Assembly: GCF_012489685.1 (NCBI RefSeq)
Contig: NC_080046.1
Coordinates: 25,426,223 to 25,490,222, forward strand
DNA: 64,000 nucleotides
Source of the DNA: Lotus japonicus
Lineage: Eukaryota > Streptophyta > Magnoliopsida > Fabales > Fabaceae
Direction of reading: 5' to 3'
In this document: in pieces, positions 31,732-42,823 of the stretch
Position numbering within the stretch: the stretch's first letter is position 1
Layout of the letters: the number at the start of each line of letters is the position of its first letter
Made by a program: the position numbers and the translations under genes
Notes under the pieces: model-generated
The model's input: the letters and a program-made list of their open reading frames with translations, nothing else
What the model was told of the DNA's origin: nothing
Databases searched by the model: none

Positions 31732-34700
31732 TCACTCTGGACAAAAGTCCATGTTTAGATTTTTCAGAATAAAATTAAATCTATCTTCAGCTAAGGGCTT
31801 TGTAAAGATATCTGCCCATTGATGGTCAGTATCAACAAACTTCAGAAGAAGTACGCCCTTCTGCACATAATCTCTAATGAAGTGATACTTTACCTCAATG
31901 TGCTTTGCCCTTGAATGCAAGATAGGATTCTTGCTCAACGAAATTGCAGCAGTGTTATCACAATAGATTGGGATATTGCTCTCAAGGATCTGATAATCCT
32001 CCAGCTGATGTTTCATCCAGAGCATCTGAGTGCTGCATATTGCTGCTGAGATATATTCTGCCTCTGCAGTTGATAGAGCAATGGTTGATTGCCTCTTGCT
32101 TGCCCATGAGACTAGATTGCTTCCCAGAAATTGACAATTTCCAGAAGTACTTTTTCTCTCTGTTCTATCTCCAGCATAATCAGCATCACAATAACCTGAA
32201 AGCTTATACTCTGATGTTTTCTTATACATCAAGCCAAGGTTAGTGGTGCCTTTCAGATACCTCAGGATCCTCTTAACAGCAGTTAAGTGGGTTTCCCTTG
32301 GATCTGATTGGAAACGAGCACATAAATGAACACTAAATAATATGTCTGGCCTAGATGCAGTTAAGTACAGAAGTGAACCTATCATGCCACGATAGAGCTT
32401 CTGACATACTTTACCACTTATATCTTCTTTTTCCAGAATGCATGTTGGATGCATTGGAGTCTTGGCCACTGTAGATTCCAGCATATTGAACTTCTTCAGA
32501 AGTTCTTTAGTGTACTTGCTCTGATGGATATATGTCCCTTCTGGTGTTTGATTAACTTGTATTCCCAGAAAGTACTTTAATTCTCCCATCATACTCATCT
32601 CAAATTCAGCCTGCATCATCTCAGAAAATTCTTTGCATAGAGATTGATTAGCAGAACCAAATATAATATCATCAACATAAATTTGCACAATTAAGATATC
32701 ATCTTTATAAGTCTTGCAAAAGAGAGTTGTATCTACTTTACCCCTTACAAACTCATTCTCCAGAAGGAATGAGCTAAGTCTCTCATACCATGCTCTGGGA
32801 GCTTGCTTCAGACCGTAGAGTGATTTCTTCAATTTGAACACATGGTCTGGTTTCTTTTCATCTTCAAAACCTGGGGGTTGATGAACATAGACTTCCTCTG
32901 AGATATAACCATTTAGGAAGGCACTCTTTACGTCCATCTGATGTAGAACTATATTGTGATTTACTGAGAAAGAAATCAATAGTCTGATTGCTTCCAGTCT
33001 TGCTACTGGAGCAAATGTTTCAGTGTAGTCTATTCCTTCCTGCTGGCTGTAGCCTTGAGCAACTAGCCTTGCCTTGTTTCTGACTACATCTCCTTTCTCA
33101 TTTAGCTTGTTTCTGAATACCCATTTCGTTCCAATAACATGGACATTCTCAGGCTTCTTCACTAAGCTCCAAACATCGTTCTTGGAGAATTGATTCAATT
33201 CTTCTTCCATGGCCAGAATCCAATCCTTGTCCTGAAGAGCTTCATCTATGGACTTGGGTTCAATTAAGGACACCAATCCTTTCAGACTCAGCAAGGTCTC
33301 TTCAGAGGGTCTGAAGGCAGATCTGGTTCTGACTGGTTCATCTTTGTTGCCCAGAATCAATTCCTTAGGATGAGCTGCAGTGATTCTGCTCTTCTTCAGA
33401 GTTTGTGAGTTGGAGGGACCAGCTTCTTCCTCTGGTTCATCTTCCTCTGGCTCAACTTCCTCTGGAGCTTTGCCTTTGTCAGAAACATTAATGCTTAAAT
33501 CTGCAAACTTTTCAACTAGCTTTGACTGGTCAGAGTCAAGCTTATCATCAAATCTAACATGAATAGATTCTTCAATAGTCTTAGCATCAGTATTATAAAA
33601 TCTAAAACCTTTAGATCTATCAGAATAACCAAGTAATAGACACTTAGAAGATTTAGCATCAAATTTATGCAATCTATCCTTAGTATTGAGAACATAACAA
33701 ACACAGCCAAAAGGATGAAAATAAGAAATGTTGGGTTTTATGTTCTTCCACAATTCATAAGGAGTCTTATTCAGAATTGGTCTCACAGAGATTCTGTTCT
33801 GAATGTAACATGCTGTATTTACTGCCTCTGCCCAAAAGTGCTTAGCCATGCCAGTTTCTTGGAGCATGGTTCTAGCCATCTCCTGAAGAGTTCTGTTCTT
33901 CCTCTCAACAACACCATTTTGTTGAGGAGTTCTGGGACAAGAGAAATCATGTGCAATTCCATAGGAATCAAACAGACTCTCAAACTTGTCATTCTCAAAC
34001 TCTCCACCATGGTCACTTCTGACACGCACAATTCTACAAGCCTTCTCGTTTTGCACTTGAGCAATGAAGGTAGAGAACACAGCATGAGACTCATCCTTGC
34101 GGGTTAGAAACTTTACCCATGTCCAGCGGCTATAGTCATCAACGATAACCATCCCATATCTCTTGCCACCTATAGACTCAGTTTTCACTGGTCCAAACAG
34201 GTCGATATGCAGAAGTTCTAACGGCCTTGAGGTTGAGACAACATTCTTTGCCTTGAAAGGGACTTTTGTGAATTTGCCTTTCTGACATGCTTCACAAAGA
34301 GCGTCTGAAGCGAACTTCAGATTGGGTAAGCCCCTGACAAGGTTTAGCTTGCTCAGCTGAGAAATCTTTCTCATACTGGCATGCCCTAATCGTCTATGCC
34401 ATACCCACTGCTCTTCATTAACAGACAGAAGGCACTTCACATTCTGAGCCTCCAACTCAGATAATCTGATCTTATAAATGTTGTTCTTCCTCTTGCTGTT
34501 AAACAGAACAGAGCCATCGATCTGACTTACAGCCCGGCAGGACTTTTGATTGAATATAACATCATAACCCTTGTCAGCTAATTGACTTATAGACAATAAG
34601 TTATGTGTTAAGCCGTCTACCAATAAAACATTATCAATGCATGGACTACTATCTACACAAATAGTACCAGTACCAATAATTTTACCCTTTTCATTTCCTC

Positions 34701-34836
34701 CGAAGCCAACTTCGCCTCCAGGCTTAAGTTTCAGCTCTCGGAACATACGCTTTTCTCCCGTCATGTGACGCGAGCATCCACTGTCCAGATACCATGATTG
34801 GTGTTTCAGTGGAGCTATCAAGGATATCTGCAACAT
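31732..34836 (-). CDS. S1 pol polyprotein (protease, integrase, RT, RNase H), intact
   Basis: An uninterrupted frame of 1034 residues. Protease active site [13 protein letters not shown] lies near residue 20. The integrase zinc site (HRRLGH ... CEACQKGK) is at ~145-185. The catalytic region has [14 protein letters not shown] and NGVVERKN near 210, 275 and 310. RT ([13 protein letters not shown] to [11 protein letters not shown], then [11 protein letters not shown]) spans ~550-720, and RNase H ([18 protein letters not shown]) ~865-925. All expected catalytic residues are present. The first ATG lies 113 bases inside the end of the gag frame, one base ahead in register. In the lineage pol is expressed as a Gag-Pol fusion. 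The enzymes copy the RNA and insert the DNA in the nucleus. Confidence 0.95.
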   Translation of the reverse strand: MLQISLIAPLKHQSWYLDSGCSRHMTGEKRMFRELKLKPGGEVGFGGNEKGKIIGTGTICVDSSPCIDNVLLVDGLTHNLLSISQLADKGYDVIFNQKSCRAVSQIDGSVLFNSKRKNNIYKIRLSELEAQNVKCLLSVNEEQWVWHRRLGHASMRKISQLSKLNLVRGLPNLKFASDALCEACQKGKFTKVPFKAKNVVSTSRPLELLHIDLFGPVKTESIGGKRYGMVIVDDYSRWTWVKFLTRKDESHAVFSTFIAQVQNEKACRIVRVRSDHGGEFENDKFESLFDSYGIAHDFSCPRTPQQNGVVERKNRTLQEMARTMLQETGMAKHFWAEAVNTACYIQNRISVRPILNKTPYELWKNIKPNISYFHPFGCVCYVLNTKDRLHKFDAKSSKCLLLGYSDRSKGFRFYNTDAKTIEESIHVRFDDKLDSDQSKLVEKFADLSINVSDKGKAPEEVEPEEDEPEEEAGPSNSQTLKKSRITAAHPKELILGNKDEPVRTRSAFRPSEETLLSLKGLVSLIEPKSIDEALQDKDWILAMEEELNQFSKNDVWSLVKKPENVHVIGTKWVFRNKLNEKGDVVRNKARLVAQGYSQQEGIDYTETFAPVARLEAIRLLISFSVNHNIVLHQMDVKSAFLNGYISEEVYVHQPPGFEDEKKPDHVFKLKKSLYGLKQAPRAWYERLSSFLLENEFVRGKVDTTLFCKTYKDDILIVQIYVDDIIFGSANQSLCKEFSEMMQAEFEMSMMGELKYFLGIQVNQTPEGTYIHQSKYTKELLKKFNMLESTVAKTPMHPTCILEKEDISGKVCQKLYRGMIGSLLYLTASRPDILFSVHLCARFQSDPRETHLTAVKRILRYLKGTTNLGLMYKKTSEYKLSGYCDADYAGDRTERKSTSGNCQFLGSNLVSWASKRQSTIALSTAEAEYISAAICSTQMLWMKHQLEDYQILESNIPIYCDNTAAISLSKNPILHSRAKHIEVKYHFIRDYVQKGVLLLKFVDTDHQWADIFTKPLAEDRFNFILKNLNMDFCPE

Positions 34837-35956
34837 AGATAATCTTGTCCTTAGGTACCCACTTTCTGGGTCCTCTTTTGTTAGTTACCCCAAAGGTTCT
34901 GATCACCTTGGGTGTCTCAACATGATATTTTAAAGGAATATTTGCATGAAATTTAGTCATAGAGAAAGATCCCTTTTTAAGAGGGTTTTTAGCAACTTCA
35001 GCAGGTACAGGATCAGGCAATATGGTACCAGAGGGAACAAAGCATTCATACAAGGATTTAGCTTTAGACACAGAAGGCTCATTTCTAATTGGTTTAGAAT
35101 AGCCAATGCCATGCATTCCATTTCTGCTTACACCATAGATCATTGAAGCCATTAAGCTTCTATCTACGCTTTTAGCCAGGAATCTTTGAAAAGATTTTTC
35201 ATACTTAGATTCATGCTTACTATCAGAGGCATCGCAGGCAATAACTTCTTCTAACTTTGCAATTTGATTCTTAAGCACAGAGTTAGAATTAACTAAAGCA
35301 TGGTTATCATTTTTCAAATCAGATATGATTTTCTCATGTTCAGAAGGAGTTTTAGAAACAGCAGATAAGTTCTTTTTCAGCTTCTTATGCTTAGACAACA
35401 AGGAGTTATACTTATCCATGATATCAGACAAAGCATGTTTCAGTTCAGAGGTAGAGAAGGAAGCAAATACCTCATTTTCATCGTCAGAGTCTGGATCTCC
35501 TTCTGATTCTGAGTCAGAGTCAACAGCTTCCTTTGACTCTGTTCCTTTGTCTTTGACAATAGCCATGAGTCCTTGGACTTCACCATCAGAGTCAACATCC
35601 TCTGACTCTGATTCATCGAATGTCACCATCAGACTCTTCTTGGTCTTGAAGTGCTTCTTTGGCTTCTTGTCCTTCTTCAATTTTGGACAGTCACTTTTGT
35701 AGTGCCCTGATTCTTTGCACTCAAAGCAAGTGACTTCCTTGATTGATGACTTCTTCTGACCTGAGGATTCAGACTTTCCTCTTGCCTTTCCAGAGCCTTT
35801 GAACTTGCTCTGCCTGTGCTTCCAGATGCGGTTGAGTCTCTTGGAGATCAGAGTCAGCTCATCTTCATCAGAATCTTCTGATGCTTCTTCAGATTCTTCT
35901 TCTTCAGCTTGAAGAGCCTTTGACTTCTCAACCTTAGCCTTTTCAGATTTGGATTT
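34724..35956 (-). pseudogene. S1 gag, C-terminal part (left of G4)
   Basis: Reading from the G4 junction at 35956, a lysine/glutamate-rich segment is followed by one zinc knuckle, CFECKESGHYKSDC. A long acidic region comes next (SESEGDPDSDDENE), then a coiled-coil stretch and the overlap with pol. The frame is open to the TGA/TAA at 34724. It is interrupted at its N side by the 10.4 kb G4 insertion. The other part is at 46405-46584. Confidence 0.85.
35952..35956. repeat. G4 target site duplication, left copy (GATTT)
   Basis: GATTT immediately precedes the terminal TGTAACA of G4 and recurs at 46400-46404 after the other end. Confidence 0.95.
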
Positions 35957-36354
35957 TGTAACACCCCGATTTCCAGGTGTCACTTTAGTAACCAAAAATA
36001 GACTTTACGCTGAAAACAGGTAATTTTTTTGTTTGATACCTTTTAAATCAAGCAATAGAAAATAAAGACAAAACCCAACCAACACACAAATATATACACA
36101 TGTACAGCCTCAGCTGCACTCCCATGTCACGCGCACTCGCAGTGACTCCAAAGTAGTGTGCCCGTAGGCAAATAGTTACAGATCCAGAAGTGTGAGTGAA
36201 AAGGTTATAATTACAATCCACTGGGAGAAAGTCGGCCTCAAAATGGCCTAAGCAAAGACTCCTATAGTCCGACTGACTCACTGTGATCCCTCAATAAGAG
36301 AACCACACAAAAGCCATGCGTCGGGAACCTACCCCGTCCCAAAAGCAAAACGAA

Positions 36355-36648
36355 TCAGAGCTCTACACAAATATGACGCCTGCCTAACTCTACCAACCCA
36401 TAACTGCTCACACATCCGAGTCCTCGGCGAACTGAAGACGGCAAGTTGAAGCTCAGCTCCATGCGTCGTAGAACTTCTTTCGTCAGATGTTCACACTCGT
36501 CAGTCCGGTCCTCCATGACCCTTCCCCGGTACGTCGCTCGATGACCCACAACATCGATCACCCAAGCGGTGGGGGCATCCCGATCCACAAGCTCATATCT
36601 GATCCCCCCCGAGGGAGAGACCATCGAACACCAGTCGGCCATCGACAT
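36355..36648 (-). CDS. LTR-encoded ORF of G4, 97 aa
   Basis: From ATG 36648 the frame reads MSMADWCSMVSPSGG, then GHRATYRGRVMEDRT and LSFNLPSSV. It is clearly homologous to the N-terminal 70 residues of the G3 LTR ORF. The proline-rich and acidic tail of G3 is missing, replaced by a short unrelated end. In the other LTR the same frame is broken by one extra base in a run of C near 43480. The function is unknown. Confidence 0.55.
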   Translation of the reverse strand: MSMADWCSMVSPSGGIRYELVDRDAPTAWVIDVVGHRATYRGRVMEDRTDECEHLTKEVLRRMELSFNLPSSVRRGLGCVSSYGLVELGRRHICVEL

Positions 36649-36887
36649 CTGGCAGCAGGCCGACCGCCCAAACACAAACATACAAACAAAGCCAAGGCGC
36701 TAGGGTCAACTCACAGCAATAAGTAGATATACACTCAACATGTGATATGGGGTATAGATATATGTTGATATATATACATATAAACAATCCTAGCATGTTA
36801 TGGCTCTAACATTGCTTCAATAAACAAACAGCACACAATCTCAGTCAGCATGAATGTATGCGTGAAATGCACAATATGTATCCGGAT

Positions 36888-37124
36888 TTGTGACGCGTTC
36901 CCGTTCGCCACAAGTGAAGCATTTTCACTATGGATGGACCATTCCCGTTATCCATCCTGGATGAAATCCATCCTGGATGAACCATTCCCGTTATTCATCC
37001 TTGGTGAACCATTCCCGTTATTCACCGAATGATGAACCATTCCCGTTATTCATCATTAATGCAAGGTGAACCATTCCCGTTATTCACCATGATATGCACA
37101 GGTGAACCATTCCCGTTATTCACC
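36888..37124 (-). repeat. Hairpin array I in G4 LTR (constant loop CCATTCCCGTTA)
   Basis: Six units carry the identical 12-base loop (plus strand) at 36932-36957, 36975-37000, 37003-37026, 37028-37057, 37065-37088 and 37101-37124. The stems are GGATGGA/TCCATCC, GGATGAA/TTCATCC, GGTGAA/TTCACC, AATGATGAA/TTCATCATT and two more GGTGAA/TTCACC. Two related palindromes precede them (36888-36912 with core TTCCCGTT, and AGTGAA/TTCACT just after). Confidence 0.93.
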
Positions 37125-37210
37125 CGATTGAATGCAACGTGGTTAGCCAAACAACGAATCGTCCTTACCACGAAAGTGTTTAGCTCACAACCCAATCTCA
37201 ACAAACCCAT

Positions 37211-37362
37211 GAGTTAGTGTCGGTCAATACAACACAACTCGGAGTAAGTGTCGGTCAATACAACACAACTCCATCCACAGAATACACAAGGGTCTAGTGT
37301 CGGTCAATACAACACAGCCCAAACAACAAGAGCACTAGGTGTCGGTCAATACAACACGGCTC
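37211..37362 (-). repeat. Hairpin array II in G4 LTR (constant core GTGTCGGTCAATACAACAC)
   Basis: Four copies of a 19-base core that can pair GTGT with ACAC are enclosed by outer arms that differ between copies. The arms are GAGTT/AACTC, GGAGT/ACTCC, GGG..CT/AG..CCC and GAGC/GCTC. Spans are 37211-37240, 37241-37272, 37290-37320 and 37330-37362. Confidence 0.9.
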
Positions 37363-39540
37363 CACAACAATCCCCAAGAGTACTAGAGTACTCGGTGACT
37401 TTCAATCATCACCATAGCTCACCTTAGTGGCTTCCCCCAATTCCGATAACTCTCCAAACCCACAACAAAGTCGACTTTTCCCCGTCTTTCGTAAATATTT
37501 TCCCCTTCAGTTCTCCTATGCTTAAACGTTAATAAAAATTGTTTCAATTCGAATTAGTCAAGTTATGAGTTTATTTCTCAAAGTCTAAGTTTCCCAAGTC
37601 TTTAGTTTTTCAAAGCTCTATCATTCTAAGTTTTCAAAGATCAACCACCCAAAATACATTTCCCGGGGAAAGTCTAGGAATTCCAACGAATCCCAACAAA
37701 TGGCTAAGTCTCAAACCCCACATTTGGACTTGCCTAGGGTTGTTCATCCAACCCGAGATATCAAAGATCACCAGATCAATGAACCTCCACTCCGAAGTTG
37801 CGTCAAAACGCTCAATCCAACAGAAGCACAACATCACAAGTTATGGAAAAGCATCATAACATCAACTCAACATCATAAACAACATCAGACAAAACATAAG
37901 TCGAATTTATCGACGCCTATCATGCAGTCATAGCTAATATATAGTAAGTTGCCCTAACCTCGAGCTGATCCAGCTTCGCAAATCAAATCTCCTTCACAGG
38001 AATGCCTTGAAACTTCCAAAGTTCCTTCAACTGAACCTCGGAGGAAAAACAAAGCAGAATCCACACAAAATCGATTAGTTCGATCGCAATACAATACATA
38101 AACGATAGACAAAGCATCAAAGCTTCAGAATACGACAAACAGGTACGAAAGGACAAGTTTTCGAAAACGAAAAACTCCCCTCCCCTTAGGAAAAACCCAC
38201 GGCCAAAAGGAGAAAAGGGCTTCGGCTCTTTTTCTTCGATCAAATCAGTTTACAAGGTAGTTTTAGGGTAAAACTAAGGCAAAGAAACTGTCAGAACAAT
38301 TTTCGGACAATCGGGCCGAAATACGACTACGCAGGGGCATTTTGGTCCAAAATAAAGGCTCAAAACTTCAAAGTTATCAGTTCTGAAAACAAATTTGACA
38401 GCAACGATCCTCATGATATCCGTGACAACAAATCCTAAAGGCACGAAGTCATATTAAGTCTTTTCGACAATAAAGTTTCGAAATGTGAGACAAAAAGAGT
38501 TTTGAGTCAATTTTTCAGATCCTGGACAACTGAATCGCAATCAGAGTTTACTGACAGAGGTTTTAGACTCAGGGGAACATAAGGAACATAACCCAAGCGA
38601 GAAATCAGAGAAATCGGACAATTTTAGAAAAAGCTCAAAACTTAGAGCACAGAAACGACTTCAGAAACTCAGCAGAAACAGAAATCAGAGGCAGGATTCA
38701 TGATAGTTACCTCGATACCTAGAAGTAGGGACGAACTGCACGAAGATTGGTCAAGTTTTCGCGGAAATCCCCTCCCCCCTTGCTCCCCACGAAATCAGCC
38801 ACAAATGGAAAGAAAATGAGAGGATTTTGCTTTTTCGCGCTATTTATAGGCGGGTGAAATCGCGGGAAAATGAAAATTTCGCGATTCCGATTTTTGCAGC
38901 ACGATCACCGAGAAATTCTAAGAGAGATTCTGGCGTCGGAATTCCAGAACTCAAAACAAATATCTAGGATTTGGGAAAAACGATATCGAAAAACTCAAAA
39001 GCGGTGTCGGTTAATCTGCCCCGAAAAACTACTTTTTGCTGTGATGCTCAAACGACAAAACTTCCAACTGAAGAAAGATTGGAAACGTCGAAACAAGTCT
39101 GGCAACGCGGACGGAATCTTCGTTAGAAGTCCCGAATAGAAAAAGTATTCATCCATTGCTCGAAAATAGGGTTTCGAAGCAAAGAAATTAGCGTCGGCGG
39201 ACATCCGAAAAGTGAAACCTATCGTGCGTACAGTCCAGAGTTCCGAAATGAAACGCTGGTCGATGGAAAAATAAAAAGAATCTTTAAATTTTCCGAGAGT
39301 TCGAAATCTCACTCAAAACGTTGCTTTAAGAGCGAAATAGCCTATTCTGGACACGCTTGCCATAAGGCAGGTGTGCAGACGACTCGCACTAACTCCGAAA
39401 ACAGCTACGCAACATTCCTCAAGCAATTCCTGAACTTTCTTCTTCATTAATCTTTCTCAAATGTCAAACTCCTGTCACGCTTACACTATTTCTACGTGTG
39501 AGTCGGAAACTTAACTTGTTCTGAAAATCCAGGTCTTACA

Positions 39541-42095
39541 ATACTCCCCTCCAAAAAAGAAAGTTTCGTCCTCGAAACTCAGAGCTCTGCAAAAAGTTCG
39601 GAATACAGTTCCTTGATCTTATCTTCCAATTCCCATGTAGTAGTGCCTGTGTCATTGTTCCTCAAAATCTTTACTTAAGCAATCTGCCTTCCCCTTAACT
39701 GTTTCACTCTTCTATCCCCACTGCTAACTATCGGCGTCTCAAAAGACAAAACATCATTCAACCTCATGTCGTCTGACTCGATTACTTGCGTCGGACCTCT
39801 GCTTGAAATGATACCGGTTGGCATTCCGTGCAGTCGCACAACCTTAGCCACTTACTTCTTTACTTTCGGTCGTCCGGAATTCTTCTTAAACTCAGTGCCT
39901 CTCTGTCATCTCAAAGTAGATACTCAACTTGTCCTCGTGATCTTCATCTACAGTCCATCACTTGTTCGTTCGATAACTCTTAGACGAAACATTGCGTTGG
40001 AATCTAATAGTCCATTAAAACACCTCCAACTTCGTAACTATCTTTACAAACACCAAGTAATCAAACTTCTACTTAGTCACTATTCGAATTAAAACTCGAC
40101 TTATGTCCTTATTCCTTGTCCTTCACTAATCTTATCCCCCTTCAACATCAATCTATCAACAACTTATAAGATAATCCTCCTCTTAATATCTAACAATCCA
40201 TTATTATCGTCTTCTTCCTTAGAACTTCCCTCACTCAAACCTATTTACACTTACTGAAATCCCTAACACTTCGCATAAATCGAGACTTATCCTCTAGTAG
40301 ATTACATCATAACTATACCTCAAGGGACTTAACTAGCCATCTTATCATCCGATCCTTCAACATTCTGAGATTTAACTCTATCGTAACCGCTAACACCACT
40401 AAATCTCGTATGTGTACATGAATCTCAGCTCACTAGGTCAACCTTAGCCCTAGGATTCTCATTCAACCTTAGTAAAATTCACTTGTTAACCGTAATATGC
40501 ATCATCAAAATCCATAACAAAGTTTCATCCACTCTTAAGCTCTAAGAAACTTGTCCAAACATAACAACTTCAAGTATTCATCTTAACACCAACACCCTCC
40601 TTTTGGGACTCAACCACCATCTCGTCAATCAACTTCTTAATCTCCCAATCAAATTCTGACAAACTTTGAGTCCTTCACACCTTAGACAGACATTCATAGA
40701 TTTAAAACCTAAACCTTCTCCAAGTTTGGTCCTCTAATGTCCTTTAATCCTTCAATACTTCTTAAATGAATATCCGTTTCTTAAAAACTATAACTCCTTC
40801 ACTTACCCAAACGACCTGACCAGTGTCGTCATGCTTTCACATCCACAACTTATTATGCTAACATCATTCAAATCATATCACATGGCTCATTATGTCTGCA
40901 ACCTCATGATCAACATCAATCGATCACCAACTTATAACCAACCTTATGACCCTACACAACCCAAGATTCATTTACTTCAAGATCACTCTTATATTATACC
41001 TCAATGGTCTTAACCCGAAACCCATCTCCAGGTCTTCATTCTTCTAAGATTCAACTCCTATTGTCACAGCTACAACTGTAAGATCTCTTACTCGTATGCG
41101 ATTCTCGACTCTCAAGATTCAATCTTAACCCTAAGATTTCAATCCAACTTAGTAAATCTCACTTAGTAATCTCAGCATATTTCCTTGGAATCCATATCAC
41201 CAACCTCAAGTATTCAACTTATGCTAAAACTTTCTTTCTCCAACTTAATCATTAATTCAACACTTTTCAAGCGAAAATTCATCTCTTAAGACTATAATGT
41301 CTCCACATATTAATCCAACGCTTAGCAAAACTTATTCCTCGAACTCGACTATAACAATCTAGTTCAGAGTTAATTCTTCTCAATCTCGCTACCATCAAAC
41401 AATCATCTATAACCGGATATTAAATCCAACCTATCTAATCTCTAATAATCCCACGTCAGAAATCACATAACCTATGACTTCATAACTTCCGAGAAAATAC
41501 TTAAAGATTTTCCAACATCAATTCTATTGGCTTAGTCTACCTCTACTTGGAGTAATCACACGAACTAACCAATCAATGTCTATACGAAAATCATCAACTT
41601 CCAAAGGTTCAAATCTTAATCTTGTACAATCAAATGCTTAACACGAACTTTCCTCCCAAATCCGACTAATCCTCAATCAATTCAAATTCATCTTACACAT
41701 CCTTCTATCAAGGTCCATTATCAGCTGTGATTCCGAATATCACCCCCTCAATATTAGGTTGATCAGGCCTAATACATCGAAGGTGGAAATTTAGAAAAAC
41801 CCACTGGAACAGTCAATGAGTTCCTATCCTCCAGTAGTCACAAATATCCTGATACTAAATCCTTTAATGATCCCGCTACGGAACTACACACCCTCAACAT
41901 GACACGTATACTACCCATACGGAATCTCCCTAAGATTCGTTCTTCAACTACTAGCTTCCTCATAATCGCATCGGTGGAAGACTACTTTCTAGACTTAGTG
42001 AGCTATTCCCAACCTCGTGTAACTTCTATAGTTAAAACACGAGCAACTTCGAATAAGGTCCTACATCGTTCCCACGTTCTTCCTCGTTCAACTCC
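39541..42095 (-). mobile_element. G4 internal degenerate region
   Basis: On the minus strand, from 42095 leftward, there is no long frame. The part around 41700-41960 matches 57350-57600 of G5 closely (TTCCAGTGGGTTTTTCTAAA). The last ~300 bases keep a chromodomain relic (VKQLRGRQIA, then DKIKELYSELF). A purine tract TTTTTTGGAGGGGAGT (39541-39556 region) ends it. It appears to be decayed pol replaced or shortened relative to G3. Confidence 0.8.
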
Positions 42096-42614
42096 TCAGC
42101 TCTTGCCCTCCTTGGCATGAATCCTTTCCTCTGGAGCAAGTTGTTTTCCTTTCCCAACATTCCCTGATGATTCGCCCCTGAGTGCCTTGCAATCTTGGGA
42201 GAAATGTCCCGGCTGGTTGCAATTGAAGCATAGACTTTCTTTGGTCTTGCAGTTCACAGCTAGATGCCCCTCTCGGTTACACTTGAAGCATCTCCGTCCA
42301 ATCACTGAGCATTTGTTAGCAAAATGCCCAAACTTTCTGCAACGAAAACATGTCACTCCTTTGTCACCAACTGGCTTCCCCCCAGTATCAGCAGTCGTCG
42401 GTTTGTACTCTCTTGAGATAAGATTTCTTCCCTCGGAACGCTGATATGGTCCCCACTTATGGTAACTCTTCCTTCCGTTGTAGCCTTGGGAACCTGACCT
42501 CATTGGTCCCCCAGCTCCAATTCGGTTCATTCCTCTTTATTGATACATTGCTGTCGCCATCAGTCGTTGATGATGCTCACGTGTAGCCTCCGCCATCCGG
42601 TTAAGATCCACCAT
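42096..42614 (-). pseudogene. G4 capsid-less Gag with three zinc knuckles
   Basis: ATG 42614 starts a short N-terminal part (MVDLNRMAEATREHHQ). It is interrupted by one in-frame TAA at codon 26, then continues in the same frame from 42530 ([15 protein letters not shown]) to three CCHC knuckles: CFRCRKFGHFANKC, CFKCNREGHLAVNC and CFNCNQPGHFSQDC. The GGPMRSGSQ linker is the one that follows capsid in G3. The ~170-residue capsid is therefore missing, while nucleocapsid is kept and has one more knuckle than G3. An RNA-binding protein is the likely product. Confidence 0.8.
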
Positions 42615-42808
42615 CCTCTATCCCATCGAACGTCCGATTAGTACTAACCATACGGTAGCACTAGACAAACCACTCAATCCGATTGAGTAGTAACGCAAGC
42701 AATTAGAGCGAAAATCGCTCTGCAGACAATCAATTTTCACTCTTTGCAGAGTCACACAACCTAGCACAGAAGACCTATTCCCCAAAGACTCCCAAAAGAC
42801 TCGACTAA

Positions 42809-42820
42809 GCTCTGATACCA
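42809..42820 (-). other. G4 primer binding site (tRNA-iMet)
   Basis: The minus strand reads TGGTATCAGAGC three bases after the 5' LTR end. Confidence 0.93.
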
Positions 42821-42823
42821 CAA

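Larger units (their letters stand above)
35957..39540 (-). mobile_element. G4 3' LTR (3584 bp)
   Basis: On the minus strand it begins TGTAAGACCTGGATTTTC and ends GGGTGTTACA. It is related to the G1/G3/G5 LTRs in layout and in the LTR ORF but strongly diverged in sequence. TATA box at 38841-38849 (minus, CTATAAATA). Confidence 0.95.

Noticed and set aside
36888..37362. CRISPR-like appearance of regularly spaced palindromes
   Set aside because: Plant nuclear LTR context, variable spacing, no unique spacers, and repeat arms that change between units.
38870..39312. ORFs of 89 (+) and 105 (-) codons in the G4 LTR, repeated at 45729-46171
   Set aside because: They occur twice only because the LTR does, and they lie around the promoter region; no similarity to known proteins or to the other LTRs' ORFs.
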